DNA of 64,000 nucleotides from Rhizobium sp. SL86 (GTDB lineage Bacteria; Pseudomonadota; Alphaproteobacteria; Rhizobiales; Rhizobiaceae): NCBI RefSeq assembly GCF_026672545.1, contig NZ_JAPPRJ010000008.1, positions 1 to 64,000 of the forward strand, read 5' to 3'. Shown piece by piece: positions 18,233 to 25,282 of this stretch (position 1 is its first letter; each line of letters starts with the position of its first letter). The notes under the pieces were generated by a model. It saw only the letters and a program-made list of their open reading frames with translations, ran no database searches and was not told where the DNA came from. The position numbers and the translations under genes were made by a program.

Positions 18233-18867
18233 TCTCCAGCGCCTTCCGGCTTCTTTTTCGGTCGAACCCCAAGGAATTCACGCCGCGCACGCGCAATGGC
18301 TTCCTTCGATACGCCGGGCTCAGCCGACAGCGCGTCCAGCGCCTTCTCCGCATTGTCCTTCATCTCGGCTTCGACCTTGCGCAGCTTCTCCTCGGCTTCC
18401 AGCTTGAGGCGCTGACCGGTGGACGCGGTTTCCGCAAGCGCGAGCTGGCGAAGGGCGGTTGCGGCCTCTCGGGCCTCCTTGAAGCTCAGGCCGTCGTCTG
18501 CGGCATTCTCCATGACCTCGACCAACAGCGTCTTCAGCATGCGCGTGGAGGCCTGGGTCAACTTGTCGGCATCCGCGCCGTTGGTGCTGGCAACGACGGC
18601 ATTGGCGATGGCCTGGCTGCGCTGCATCTTCTGGGTCAGCTTTGCCAGGCGCAGGTTGTGACGGTTGAAGGAGGAGAAGTGCGGGATATCGAAGGCAAGG
18701 CCGAGTTCGCCCTGGAGCGCAATCAGCTTGTTGCGGAACTCGGCATAAACCTCCGTCTGGGACCGTGGCGTGTTCGCCAGTTCCTGTACCGCCCAGGCGA
18801 CGATGCCCTCGCATTCCTCCGGAAGCTGGTCGATCGATGACGGTCGCGGGCGGGTGTGCGGAGCCAT
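18229..18867 (-). CDS. DUF3486 protein, likely small terminase (Mu gp27-like)
   Basis: This 212-aa protein opens MAPHTRPRPSSIDQLPEECE, with helical DNA-binding-like residues, and is rich in charged helices (residues 120-190). DUF3486 proteins precede the terminase large subunit in Mu relatives and probably recognise the pac site. It is coupled to the terminase by an ATGA overlap. Confidence 0.87.
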   Translation of the reverse strand: MAPHTRPRPSSIDQLPEECEGIVAWAVQELANTPRSQTEVYAEFRNKLIALQGELGLAFDIPHFSSFNRHNLRLAKLTQKMQRSQAIANAVVASTNGADADKLTQASTRMLKTLLVEVMENAADDGLSFKEAREAATALRQLALAETASTGQRLKLEAEEKLRKVEAEMKDNAEKALDALSAEPGVSKEAIARARREFLGVRPKKKPEGAGE

Positions 18868-18870
18868 GGT

Positions 18871-19182
18871 CTACTCCGCGTCGCCGGGCTTCTGAATTCC
18901 GGCAAGGGTATGCCGGCCTTCCACATGGTCGCGGCCGGCACGCGTCAGGACAGCGCTGGTCTCTGAGCCTTCGGTGCGCGTCTTCACGGCGCCGGTATTT
19001 TCTTCCATCCAGAGCAGCTGATTGCAGATGTAGTCGCGCGACTTCTTGTAGGAAAACCGCTCCAGGCTCTTCTGGATCAGGAACGTATTGGTCGAACCGC
19101 CGGAACGCGGATCGGCCAGATCCTTGAGGATGATGAGGCGAATGTTTTCATCAACCCATTTCTTGTAGTCTTCGCTCAGCAT
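18871..19182 (-). CDS. Mu gp26-like winged-helix phage protein
   Basis: This 103-aa protein has the core NIRLIILKDLADPRSGGSTN, LIQKSLERFSYKKSRDYICN and AVLTRAGRDHVEGR. It resembles the ArsR-like/VpaChn25_0724 family, which lies in the same place in Mu-type genomes. Its function is unknown; a DNA-binding or assembly role is inferred from the winged-helix look. Confidence 0.75.
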   Translation of the reverse strand: MLSEDYKKWVDENIRLIILKDLADPRSGGSTNTFLIQKSLERFSYKKSRDYICNQLLWMEENTGAVKTRTEGSETSAVLTRAGRDHVEGRHTLAGIQKPGDAE

Positions 19183-19189
19183 GACACCC

Positions 19190-19516
19190 TCAATTGCCGT
19201 GTTTCAGCAGGAATTCTTCGACGCGCCGCGTGGCGCGTTCTGTCGCGTCCGACGACTTTGCAATCAGGGCGATCTGGCCCTTGAGGTCCGTCATATCGAC
19301 CTGCAGCTTGTTGACCGTGTCCTTGTTCGGCAGGTGCTTCATGTCACCTTCGACGGCCTGGATGCGCCGATCGTGTTCGACCAGCTTCTTCTCAGACTGA
19401 TCCATGCGGGCCGTCAGCGTCTTTTCGCCGGAGGAGAAATAGCCCTTGGCGTGACCGAGCAGCGCGATGATCGCGAGTGCCAGGCCGAGATACTGCGAGA
19501 TTTCGGAAGGGGTCAT
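19190..19516 (-). CDS. DUF2730 membrane-anchored phage protein
   Basis: This 108-aa protein has one N-terminal membrane segment (residues 8-25, YLGLALAIIALLGHAKGYF) followed by a coiled coil (residues 35-105). It fits the DUF2730 family found in the Mu head/lysis boundary. Its role is not known. It overlaps the zinc-finger gene upstream by four bases. Confidence 0.8.
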   Translation of the reverse strand: MTPSEISQYLGLALAIIALLGHAKGYFSSGEKTLTARMDQSEKKLVEHDRRIQAVEGDMKHLPNKDTVNKLQVDMTDLKGQIALIAKSSDATERATRRVEEFLLKHGN

Positions 19517-19728
19517 TTCAGGTAGGCTTCCTTCTCAACGATCTCCTGGCATTCCAGGCATCGTATCGCGGATGGGTAGACGCGACGACGCGCCGGTGAA
19601 ATCGTGGCGCCGCACTCGCAACTCTCGCGGCCCGCCTTCTTCAGTTCGGCGCGAGCGGCATCGATGCGCGCCTGGCGCTCCTGTTCGACACGCATCTCGC
19701 CGAGTTCGCGATCAAAATCACTGTACAT
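19513..19728 (-). CDS. DksA/TraR-type zinc finger phage protein
   Basis: This 71-aa protein begins MYSDFDRELGEMRVEQERQA and has the four-cysteine finger CECGATISPARRRVYPSAIR then CLECQ. TraR/DksA proteins bind the RNA polymerase secondary channel, so a role in tuning transcription is likely. The start lies within the end of Rz1. Confidence 0.85.
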   Translation of the reverse strand: MYSDFDRELGEMRVEQERQARIDAARAELKKAGRESCECGATISPARRRVYPSAIRCLECQEIVEKEAYLK

Positions 19729-19987
19729 GGGCGGCCCCCACGGCAGCGGAACGGCGGGTTTCGCAGATGCGCAGAGCCGCACGATCGCGGCCCCAGAAGC
19801 TGACTGTCTCACTACCGCTCAGATCGCGATCCGGCAGAATGACCGGATCGGCGCATCTGAGCTTCGCCTCGGCCGGGATCTCCGGCGTCACGATCACTGT
19901 GCGCACGATCGGCTCCCGCTCAACGGGTGAGCAGGCGCACACGATCGCGGCCAAGGCCACAGGCGCCATCATTCGGCAAAGCCGCAT
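19718..19987 (-). CDS. Rz1-like outer membrane spanin lipoprotein
   Basis: This 89-aa protein is embedded in another frame of the end of Rz. The start MRLCRMMAPVALAAIVCACS gives a signal sequence with a lipobox-like IVCAC (Cys near residue 17 or 19), followed by a soluble periplasmic part rich in proline. Nested Rz/Rz1 pairs complete lysis by joining inner and outer membranes. The assignment rests on position, frame and lipobox. Confidence 0.8.
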   Translation of the reverse strand: MRLCRMMAPVALAAIVCACSPVEREPIVRTVIVTPEIPAEAKLRCADPVILPDRDLSGSETVSFWGRDRAALRICETRRSAAVGAAHVQ

Positions 19988-20285
19988 TGTCTGTCTCCAA
20001 CTGGGCAAGCTGCGCCTCGACCGAGGCGACATGGGCACGCGCCGCCTCCTGGGCGGCCATGGTTTCCTTGAGGCGATCCGCGATCAGCTTCTGCGTCGCG
20101 GCTTCCGATTTTGCGATCTCGGCCGACCAATGTGTATCCCGCTCGGAGATGGCCGAGGCGCGGGCATCGCCGACCAGGCTCTTGACGGTGGCAAGCGTGG
20201 CCCAGCCGATCAGCGCGGCGGCAAGCAGCACCAGGCCCGCAACAATCAGCGGCGTGGCCGCCTTCGAAAGCCACGCCGCGATCAT
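19920..20285 (-). CDS. Rz-like inner membrane spanin
   Basis: This 121-aa protein has one N-terminal membrane segment (residues 8-35, ATPLIVAGLVLLAAALIGWA) and a long periplasmic coiled coil (residues 50-105) with heptad alanines, glutamines and glutamates. It overlaps the holin-like gene upstream by ATGA and contains the Rz1 start. Together they should fuse the two membranes at the end of lysis. Confidence 0.85.
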   Translation of the reverse strand: MIAAWLSKAATPLIVAGLVLLAAALIGWATLATVKSLVGDARASAISERDTHWSAEIAKSEAATQKLIADRLKETMAAQEAARAHVASVEAQLAQLETDNAALPNDGACGLGRDRVRLLTR

Positions 20286-20575
20286 GGGTTTTCTCCCGGG
20301 CCTGCGTTCGGCTTGTCGCGGGCATGGTAGGGAGGGGGCGAAACCGCTTCAGGCGCAACGTCGCGGGCCGCTCTAAAGTCGAGCGAGCCGAAACCACGAT
20401 GGATGCCGAGCATGGCAACGATCAAGCCGACCATGGACGGCACGGCGATAGTGCCGAACTCGACGGCCTGCCCGTTCAATGCCGCGCCGAGGGTCAGCGT
20501 CAGCATGACCGCCCAAGCCATGGCCAGCGAGATCCAGAGCATTTGTTTCGAGGTGGAATAAGACGGCTTCTGCAT
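20282..20575 (-). CDS. Putative holin / small membrane protein of the lysis cassette
   Basis: This 97-aa protein has two predicted membrane helices (residues 9-34 with WISLAMAWAVMLTLTLGAAL, and 40-60 with IAVPSMVGLIVAMLGIHR) and a polar proline-rich tail. Holins of this size and topology lie between endolysin and spanins. It is coupled by ATGA overlaps to the tiny gene upstream and Rz downstream. Its sequence alone does not prove holin function. Confidence 0.65.
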   Translation of the reverse strand: MQKPSYSTSKQMLWISLAMAWAVMLTLTLGAALNGQAVEFGTIAVPSMVGLIVAMLGIHRGFGSLDFRAARDVAPEAVSPPPYHARDKPNAGPGENP

Positions 20576-20694
20576 CACAGCGCCCCCACCAGACCGAGAA
20601 CGACATAAGCCAAGGCGCCTGTGATGATCCCGGTCTGAAACGTCACCATTAGAGCCACGAAGATCAACAGCTTTTCGACGAAGCCGGTTTCCAT
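20575..20694 (-). CDS. 39-residue membrane peptide in the lysis cassette
   Basis: The tiny open frame (METGFVEKLLIFVALMVTFQ, then TGIITGALAYVVLGLVGAL) is almost entirely membrane helix. Its start overlaps the amidase stop and its stop overlaps the holin start (both ATGA), the same junction type as in the rest of the cassette. It may be a pinholin-like, antiholin or auxiliary peptide; no family was recognised. Confidence 0.6.
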   Translation of the reverse strand: METGFVEKLLIFVALMVTFQTGIITGALAYVVLGLVGAL

Positions 20695-21398
20695 CACGCC
20701 GCCTCCATCGCCTGGAACGGCTTCTGGCCGAGCAGTGCCCGCTCCATTTCGCTGTAGGTCTGCGGGCCGGCCTTGCCGTCAATGACGATGCCGCGCGCCC
20801 GCTGGAATGCCAGCGTTTCCATTTCGACAGCCTGATCGAACACGGAACCAGCTCGCAGGATGACGGTCGATCCCGTCACCTTGCGCCAGTCCATCAGACG
20901 GTCGATCCAGACGGCAACATCATTGCCGACGTGACCGCGCCGCAAAACGCGATCCAGAACAGGCGTGAAGCCCTTCGACCGGCCCTCGAAGAGATGGTCG
21001 TATTCGGCCGAGGCATCGAAACAGGGACAAGCCTTGTTGGCATATTCGTTATGGCCGGAGACCTTCTGGATGTTGAAGCGATCCCGCAGGTCGATTAACT
21101 CCTCGTGGAGTGCGATGCGCTGTGCCGTCGTGCGGGTGTCCTTGGCGTCGCGGCCGTCGCGGGTCAGGCCGCCGACATAGACGATGCCGATCGTCGCGCT
21201 GTTATGGCCCTCGCAATGGGCGCCGATCTTGTCCAGTGCGCGCCCCTGCCAGCGCTCCCCGAGCAAACCGATGATGCGGTGATAACCGCACCCGGACCAG
21301 CCGCGCGCCCGGTGCCAGGCGTCGATTTCGGCGACGGCGACCGTCCGCCCTTCCGGCGTGGCGGTGCAATGCACGATGATTTCGTTGACGGGGCGCAT
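20694..21398 (-). CDS. Endolysin: N-acetylmuramoyl-L-alanine amidase with peptidoglycan-binding tail
   Basis: This 234-aa T7-lysozyme-type amidase has zinc ligands H10 (IIVHCTAT), H116 and C124 (HNEYANKACPCFD), with Y39. A helical C-terminal domain (residues 155-225, ARGIVIDGKAGPQTYSEMER) looks like a peptidoglycan-binding module. It cleaves the peptide from the sugar chain. Its ribosome site GGAG lies in the 3' arm of an upstream hairpin, and dyad copy A and the activator gene lie just beyond. This is the place of the Mu lys late promoter. Confidence 0.93.
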   Translation of the reverse strand: MRPVNEIIVHCTATPEGRTVAVAEIDAWHRARGWSGCGYHRIIGLLGERWQGRALDKIGAHCEGHNSATIGIVYVGGLTRDGRDAKDTRTTAQRIALHEELIDLRDRFNIQKVSGHNEYANKACPCFDASAEYDHLFEGRSKGFTPVLDRVLRRGHVGNDVAVWIDRLMDWRKVTGSTVILRAGSVFDQAVEMETLAFQRARGIVIDGKAGPQTYSEMERALLGQKPFQAMEAA

Positions 21399-21404
21399 GA
21401 AAAA

Positions 21405-21431
21405 GCTCCAGAGCGGGGGACGATCTGGAGC
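21405..21431 (-). promoter_or_regulatory. Hairpin with the endolysin ribosome site in its stem (also terminator-like)
   Basis: On the minus strand GCTCCAGA, an 11-base loop and TCTGGAGC form an 8-bp stem followed by TTTTTC and the amidase ATG at 21398. The GGAG is 7 bases from the start. This could terminate the upstream middle transcript, hide the ribosome site on long transcripts, or both. Confidence 0.6.
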
Positions 21432-21458
21432 GAAAATGCATGCTTTGATCCGGCGAGG

Positions 21459-21476
21459 TCATGCCCGCCACGGCGG
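21459..21476 (-). repeat. Dyad repeat copy A (upstream of the endolysin)
   Basis: TCATGCCCGCCACGGCGG contains the shared core TCATGCCCGCC and an imperfect dyad. It lies between the Mor activator stop and the amidase, the Plys position in Mu. It has no T tract. Confidence 0.65.
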
Positions 21477-21866
21477 TCATTCCTGGAAGAGATCCATCTG
21501 CCGGGTGTCTTTTCGGCTGGGGCGCCTGACCGGCTCCCGTTTGCGCGTGCGCTTCAGCAGCTTGTCCACGCCGGTTTCGGTCAGGCCGAGACGTTTGGCG
21601 ATATCCCGGACGCTGAGATCGGCCTCGACATAACGGCGAGCGCGGAACTCACGGGCCAACGGAACACGTATATACGCACCTGAATACTTCTTGCAAAGAC
21701 GGGCGGCAAGATCCTCGCCAATGGTCGAAGGCAGATCAGAGCGGGAAATATCAGCGGGCACGTAGATCCGCACGCCGGCATGCGCTTCCACCAGCTCAAA
21801 GAAGCCGTCCTCGCCGAGAACGTCGAGCAGGTCCTGTGTGAGATCGGCTGTCTCGTACTTCGTCAT
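21477..21866 (-). CDS. mor: Mor/C-family transcriptional activator
   Basis: This 129-aa protein belongs to the Mor family. The N-terminal helices read QDLLDVLGEDGFFELVEAH, then the conserved beta strand segment GVRIYVPA; the C-terminal helix-turn-helix is REFRARRYVEADLSVRDIAK then RLGLTETGVDKLLKR. In Mu, Mor activates middle transcription and C the late promoters; only one such protein is visible here. It overlaps the 64-aa gene upstream and sits just before the late genes. Confidence 0.9.
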   Translation of the reverse strand: MTKYETADLTQDLLDVLGEDGFFELVEAHAGVRIYVPADISRSDLPSTIGEDLAARLCKKYSGAYIRVPLAREFRARRYVEADLSVRDIAKRLGLTETGVDKLLKRTRKREPVRRPSRKDTRQMDLFQE

Positions 21867-22057
21867 CGTTTCGGTCCGCTGCCGAGCCGAAGCTCGATTT
21901 CGATCTGCTGGGCGGTGAGCCGTCTCAGCAGATCCTCCCGGTGGATGCGCGTGCGGGCATCGACCCCGCCTCGCGCCAGTTTCAGCTGCAGCTCGCGGCG
22001 TTCCTTCCTGATCTTGTCCAGTTCGGAGCGATCGAAGAGCGGCAGCTGGATGGCCAT
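21863..22057 (-). CDS. Small charged phage protein, unknown
   Basis: This 64-aa protein (MAIQLPLFDRSELDKIRKER...) is helical and rich in Arg, Leu and Glu, and is probably coiled coil. It is coupled by ATGA overlap to the Mor gene. No family was recognised; its place suggests a middle gene. Confidence 0.55.
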   Translation of the reverse strand: MAIQLPLFDRSELDKIRKERRELQLKLARGGVDARTRIHREDLLRRLTAQQIEIELRLGSGPKR

Positions 22058-22058
22058 G

Positions 22059-22301
22059 TCAGTCCTCCGCCGCGCCGTAATCGCGGTAGCAAGATGGCGT
22101 GTGACGATGGACGACATTGACGACGCGTCCGTCCGACACCACGAGCTTCACGCCCTCGGCGATGATGCCGGTGGCGCCTTCGCGAATGCCGCGCTCTGCC
22201 AGAGCCGCAATCTGGGCGCGGATCTCTTCGGCATCGAACCCGTGCACCAGCTGCATGAAGCGGAGGATGGCCTTGTCGGTGACTTGATGTGGGTGTGTCA
22301 T
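22059..22301 (-). CDS. Small phage protein, unknown
   Basis: This 80-aa protein (MTHPHQVTDKAILRFMQLVH...) has a helical N-terminus and an ending RVVNVVHRHTPSCYRDYG. It starts overlapping the 98-aa gene upstream. No known family was seen. Confidence 0.5.
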   Translation of the reverse strand: MTHPHQVTDKAILRFMQLVHGFDAEEIRAQIAALAERGIREGATGIIAEGVKLVVSDGRVVNVVHRHTPSCYRDYGAAED

Positions 22302-22594
22302 ATGCCTGCCGCTCCTTCGATTGCCGCCACTTTGCAGCGGTCCCACAGACGATCGAGCCGCCGCCACATTGCGACGGCCGCGAGCCGATCGGACGATCCG
22401 CCCGGATAGGTCCACCATTCCCGATAGGCCGGCTTGCGGGCGATCAGCCGGCGCGCGATCCGCTTGGCGGCCGCGTAATCAGACCGCAGTTTGCGCGGTA
22501 CCAGGCGCCAGTGCTTGCCGCAGATCCACTCGCCACGATGGCGCTTCGTGGTGCACCGGCAGTACGGGACACAGCAGGAGAGACGATCGGCCAT
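22298..22594 (-). CDS. Cysteine-rich small phage protein, possible zinc binder
   Basis: This 98-aa protein has C..C spacing near the start (SCCVPYCRCTTKRHRGEW, then CGKHW), which suggests a metal site, then a basic helical tail with WWTYPG and RRLDRLWDR. The start overlaps the GemA stop by one base. Its function is unknown. Confidence 0.55.
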   Translation of the reverse strand: MADRLSCCVPYCRCTTKRHRGEWICGKHWRLVPRKLRSDYAAAKRIARRLIARKPAYREWWTYPGGSSDRLAAVAMWRRLDRLWDRCKVAAIEGAAGI

Positions 22595-23235
22595 CACGCA
22601 CCTGCCTTCCGGGCGCGCACCTGTTTGCCCAGCTCGTTCATCACCGTCTGCCATTCCGAGGCCTTCACCTCGGCCAGATAGATGACCTTGCCGCCAAGGC
22701 AGTTTTCGACAGCCTGGTCGAAGCCCTTCCGCACCATCAGCGTTGCCTCCGGATGCAGGATCTTCCACTGCGCCCAGGCGATCTTCGCGCCATCGCTGAC
22801 CAGCCAGTCGTAGCCGTTGCTGTTGCCGTACATCACGCCGGCCTCGCGCTTCAGCCAGCCCTTCAGCGCCTCGATCGCGGCACGCGCGTCATCGGCGTGG
22901 TGCAAAAACCGGGAATGATCGAGACCGGTCTGGCGCTTGATGAAGGTGAGCAGCGCCGCATCGGTGCGATCGCGGATGACGCCGAGATTGTAGCCGGCGA
23001 TCCAGAGCGCCTGCAGCTTCTTGGCAAACTTGCCCTGGAGCCCTTTTTGAGAGGGCTTCGAAGACGGCTCGAAGCCCTCGTTGCGCAGCACCGTCAGCAC
23101 GGCCTGGCGCTCGGCCTCGGTCATCGCCTTGGTCGAGGATTTGCCGGTGATCTTGGCCAGCTTGGCGCGATAGGTGTCATCGTCCAGGCCGAGCTGTTTC
23201 TTCGCGACATGGATGGCGGCGGTCGAGGAGGTCAT
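22594..23235 (-). CDS. gemA: GemA-like regulatory protein (DUF1018, Mu gp16)
   Basis: This 213-aa protein of the GemA/DUF1018 family has IHVAKKQLGLDDDTYRAKLA and KFAKKLQALWIAGYNLGVIR. In Mu, GemA modulates host gene expression and DNA topology. It lies between small early genes and Mor, as in Mu. The C-terminal half is specific to the rhizobial phages. Confidence 0.85.
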   Translation of the reverse strand: MTSSTAAIHVAKKQLGLDDDTYRAKLAKITGKSSTKAMTEAERQAVLTVLRNEGFEPSSKPSQKGLQGKFAKKLQALWIAGYNLGVIRDRTDAALLTFIKRQTGLDHSRFLHHADDARAAIEALKGWLKREAGVMYGNSNGYDWLVSDGAKIAWAQWKILHPEATLMVRKGFDQAVENCLGGKVIYLAEVKASEWQTVMNELGKQVRARKAGA

Positions 23236-23504
23236 AGGTCATCCTCCCGCATGTCGGCAATGCGCAGCAGCGGTGCGGGCAAGGCGAGGCGTGTTTCCCG
23301 CTTCGGCTTCCGGGCCGCTTCCTTGGCGGCTTTCTCAGCCGCCACTTGCTCGCGCTGGATCTCCGCCAAACATTCGAGCAGAAAGCCGAGCGAACCGGGC
23401 TCCGCGCATTCGATCTTGATCGTCACCACACTCTTGCCGCCTTTCACGACGGCCGAGTAATCTTTTAAGCGATCATGGCGCTGGTTGAGGTAGATGATGC
23501 TCAT
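23232..23504 (-). CDS. Small early phage protein, unknown
   Basis: This 90-aa protein has an N-terminal beta part (SIIYLNQRHDRLKDYSAVV) followed by a lysine/alanine-rich helix. The start MSII at 23504 overlaps the stop of the upstream gene (ATGA) and is preferred over the ATG two codons earlier. No family was seen. Confidence 0.5.
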   Translation of the reverse strand: MSIIYLNQRHDRLKDYSAVVKGGKSVVTIKIECAEPGSLGFLLECLAEIQREQVAAEKAAKEAARKPKRETRLALPAPLLRIADMREDDL

Positions 23505-23746
23505 GCCCATCCCTCCAGCCGCGCGTTGATGGCGACGAGGATCTCCGCGTCTTGTGGATCCTTTGTCACCATGATCGAGATCTTCGCGGCATCGAGCAGG
23601 AGCTCGACAACGTCCTCGTCGAAGGTGAAGCCAGAAAGGGTCGGCCCCTCGGTCGAAAATCGAAGGAGATCCGCCAGCGCGTTGCTCGCCTGGCTGGCTG
23701 CGACAAGAGCGAGCCGCTGGCGCTCCAGCAATTCCGTATCTGTCAT
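23501..23746 (-). CDS. Small early phage protein, unknown
   Basis: This 81-aa acidic helical protein (MTDTELLERQRLALVAASQA...) is ATGA-coupled on both sides. No recognised family; an antirestriction or regulatory role is possible but unsupported. Confidence 0.45.
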   Translation of the reverse strand: MTDTELLERQRLALVAASQASNALADLLRFSTEGPTLSGFTFDEDVVELLLDAAKISIMVTKDPQDAEILVAINARLEGWA

Positions 23747-23940
23747 TTCATCCTCCTGTCGATCTGGCGGGCCAGCGTGTTGAGGTTGAGATCCATCATC
23801 ACGGTCGAGCGGTCCGGCTCCTCGACCACGATGCGGGCGTAAAGCTCGCCCTCGGCCGTCAGGATCTCGCAGCCATCGCCGGAAAATTCCTCGACCAGGG
23901 CGTTCAGGATGGTGTCGAAGCGGGTCTGGTCCTGGCTCAT
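23743..23940 (-). CDS. Small early phage protein, unknown
   Basis: This 65-aa protein contains an acidic beta-rich core (GCEILTAEGELYARIVVEEP) and is coupled to both neighbours. Its function is unknown. Confidence 0.45.
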   Translation of the reverse strand: MSQDQTRFDTILNALVEEFSGDGCEILTAEGELYARIVVEEPDRSTVMMDLNLNTLARQIDRRMK

Positions 23941-24188
23941 GCCACACCTGCCACGGCCAGCGGCCCAAGCACCGTCTCGTCAAGTCCGCGTCGATCAGCG
24001 ACGGCCTGGGCGGCATCCAGGTGTGCGGCGATGATCACGCCGTCATAGATCCGGCCGTCATCCGCCCGGAACGAGGTGAGAAAGACAACGCCGCAGGCTG
24101 CGAGCGCGTTGACGGAGCGGGCGTCCATCCCCAGCGTATCGTCAAAGCAGATGCCGTCTGCGATCGGGAGATCGGGATGGATCTTCAT
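23937..24188 (-). CDS. Small early phage protein, unknown
   Basis: This 83-aa protein (MKIHPDLPIADGICFDDTLG...) is mostly beta/alpha mixed, with FLTSFRADDGRIYDGVIIAA in the middle. Its start is 10 bp after the membrane-protein stop. Its function is unknown. Confidence 0.45.
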   Translation of the reverse strand: MKIHPDLPIADGICFDDTLGMDARSVNALAACGVVFLTSFRADDGRIYDGVIIAAHLDAAQAVADRRGLDETVLGPLAVAGVA

Positions 24189-24198
24189 CGCCCGCTCC

Positions 24199-24636
24199 TC
24201 AATAGGCCATGTCGGGCGCATAGAAGCACCGAAGCGTGTATTCATCCGGATAGAGGCAGAGGTGATAGAACTCGTCCCGGCTCCGGCGCGCCTCGGCAAT
24301 CGGCACCACATGGCGATGATGCACGGTGACCAGGCGGTGATCGCCCGGTCTAAGCTCGATCTCATAACCCTCCGCCGTGATGCGCACCCGGTCGGTGCGG
24401 ATCATCTGGCAATCGCCGGTGTGGCTGTTGCCGTTGCAGCAATAGGCGTCGTATTCCCAGCCGGCCGCCGCCTGGTGCGCCAGCGCCACGCTGGCCACCA
24501 GCAGCGCCAGCACCAGCACGGCAGCGCCGGACAAGAGCGGCACGATGCGCGAGAGCATGAAGCCCCGCAGGATCAGCGCCAGCGCCAGAAGCACGGCGCC
24601 CGAAAACAGGATGATGGTCGCAGTCGCATTCAGCAT
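24199..24636 (-). CDS. Small membrane protein of the early region
   Basis: This 145-aa protein has two membrane helices (residues 6-26 and 32-53, with IVPLLSGAAVLVLALLVASV) followed by an outer/soluble domain with cysteine pairs (YCCNGNSHTGDC) and a tail ending in CLYPDEYTLRCFYAPDMAY. It starts overlapping the zinc-finger-like gene (ATGCTGA). Superinfection exclusion or lysogenic conversion is a possible role, inferred from topology alone. Confidence 0.5.
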   Translation of the reverse strand: MLNATATIILFSGAVLLALALILRGFMLSRIVPLLSGAAVLVLALLVASVALAHQAAAGWEYDAYCCNGNSHTGDCQMIRTDRVRITAEGYEIELRPGDHRLVTVHHRHVVPIAEARRSRDEFYHLCLYPDEYTLRCFYAPDMAY

Positions 24637-24884
24637 ATCGGACCTGCCTTGGCGAGCGATGCCGCCGCCTCCTGGTTGAGATGACGCGCGGCAACATGGC
24701 TGGCCGAGGGACAGGCCCGCGACACCGCGATCTCCTCGTTGGCGATCACGAACTCCGCACCGCATTCAAAAGTGGAAATGGCGAAGGCGATCCCGCCACC
24801 GCCGCTGACGATTTGGGCCCCGCAGGCCGGGCAGCGCGACTGCGCCACCAGTGTCTTGATGCGAGAGGTGAGGAGGGCGGTCAT
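24630..24884 (-). CDS. Small CxxC phage protein
   Basis: This 84-aa protein has a CPACG motif at residues 18-22 and further cysteines near 41, 58 and 84 that could form a metal site. It overlaps the next gene by 7 bases. Its function is unknown. Confidence 0.5.
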   Translation of the reverse strand: MTALLTSRIKTLVAQSRCPACGAQIVSGGGGIAFAISTFECGAEFVIANEEIAVSRACPSASHVAARHLNQEAAASLAKAGPIC

Positions 24885-25282
24885 GGGGCCGTCTCCCTCG
24901 GTTGCGGTGATGGGTTGGCGATCCGCGCCTTAACGACTGCGATGCAAAGCGCAATCGCGGGATTGGCGGCCTTGCCGTCAGCAGAAGACGCCTCATCTGC
25001 GCGGTCGCAATGGTCGGCATGGTGCCGAGAGACGTGAGCCCAGCCATTGGGGAACAGAGGCGTGCAACCACACCGCCAATACCACCCAGGCAAAGCATCT
25101 GCGCACAAACGGACTGCGCATTGCATGTCTCGGGTGAAGTCCGCGATGCCGAGATATCCGCCGCAGATAACTATTCCGCCGGCGGTCAACTGACCGAAAC
25201 AAAGGGCAATTTCCTTATCAATCTCGGCGCTGGGAGCTTCCAAGGTTTCAAGTTTCTTAAGCAGCTCCAGCAGGTCAGCCAT
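24881..25282 (-). CDS. Conserved phage protein, unknown
   Basis: This 133-aa protein ends in a segment like ADGKAANPAIALCIAVVKAR, preceded by LPGWYWRCG. It resembles a common alphaproteobacterial phage protein type (ALPGW.W..G ... A.ALC.A.L.AR). Its role is unknown. The start lies within the end of the upstream gene. Confidence 0.55.
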   Translation of the reverse strand: MADLLELLKKLETLEAPSAEIDKEIALCFGQLTAGGIVICGGYLGIADFTRDMQCAVRLCADALPGWYWRCGCTPLFPNGWAHVSRHHADHCDRADEASSADGKAANPAIALCIAVVKARIANPSPQPRETAP

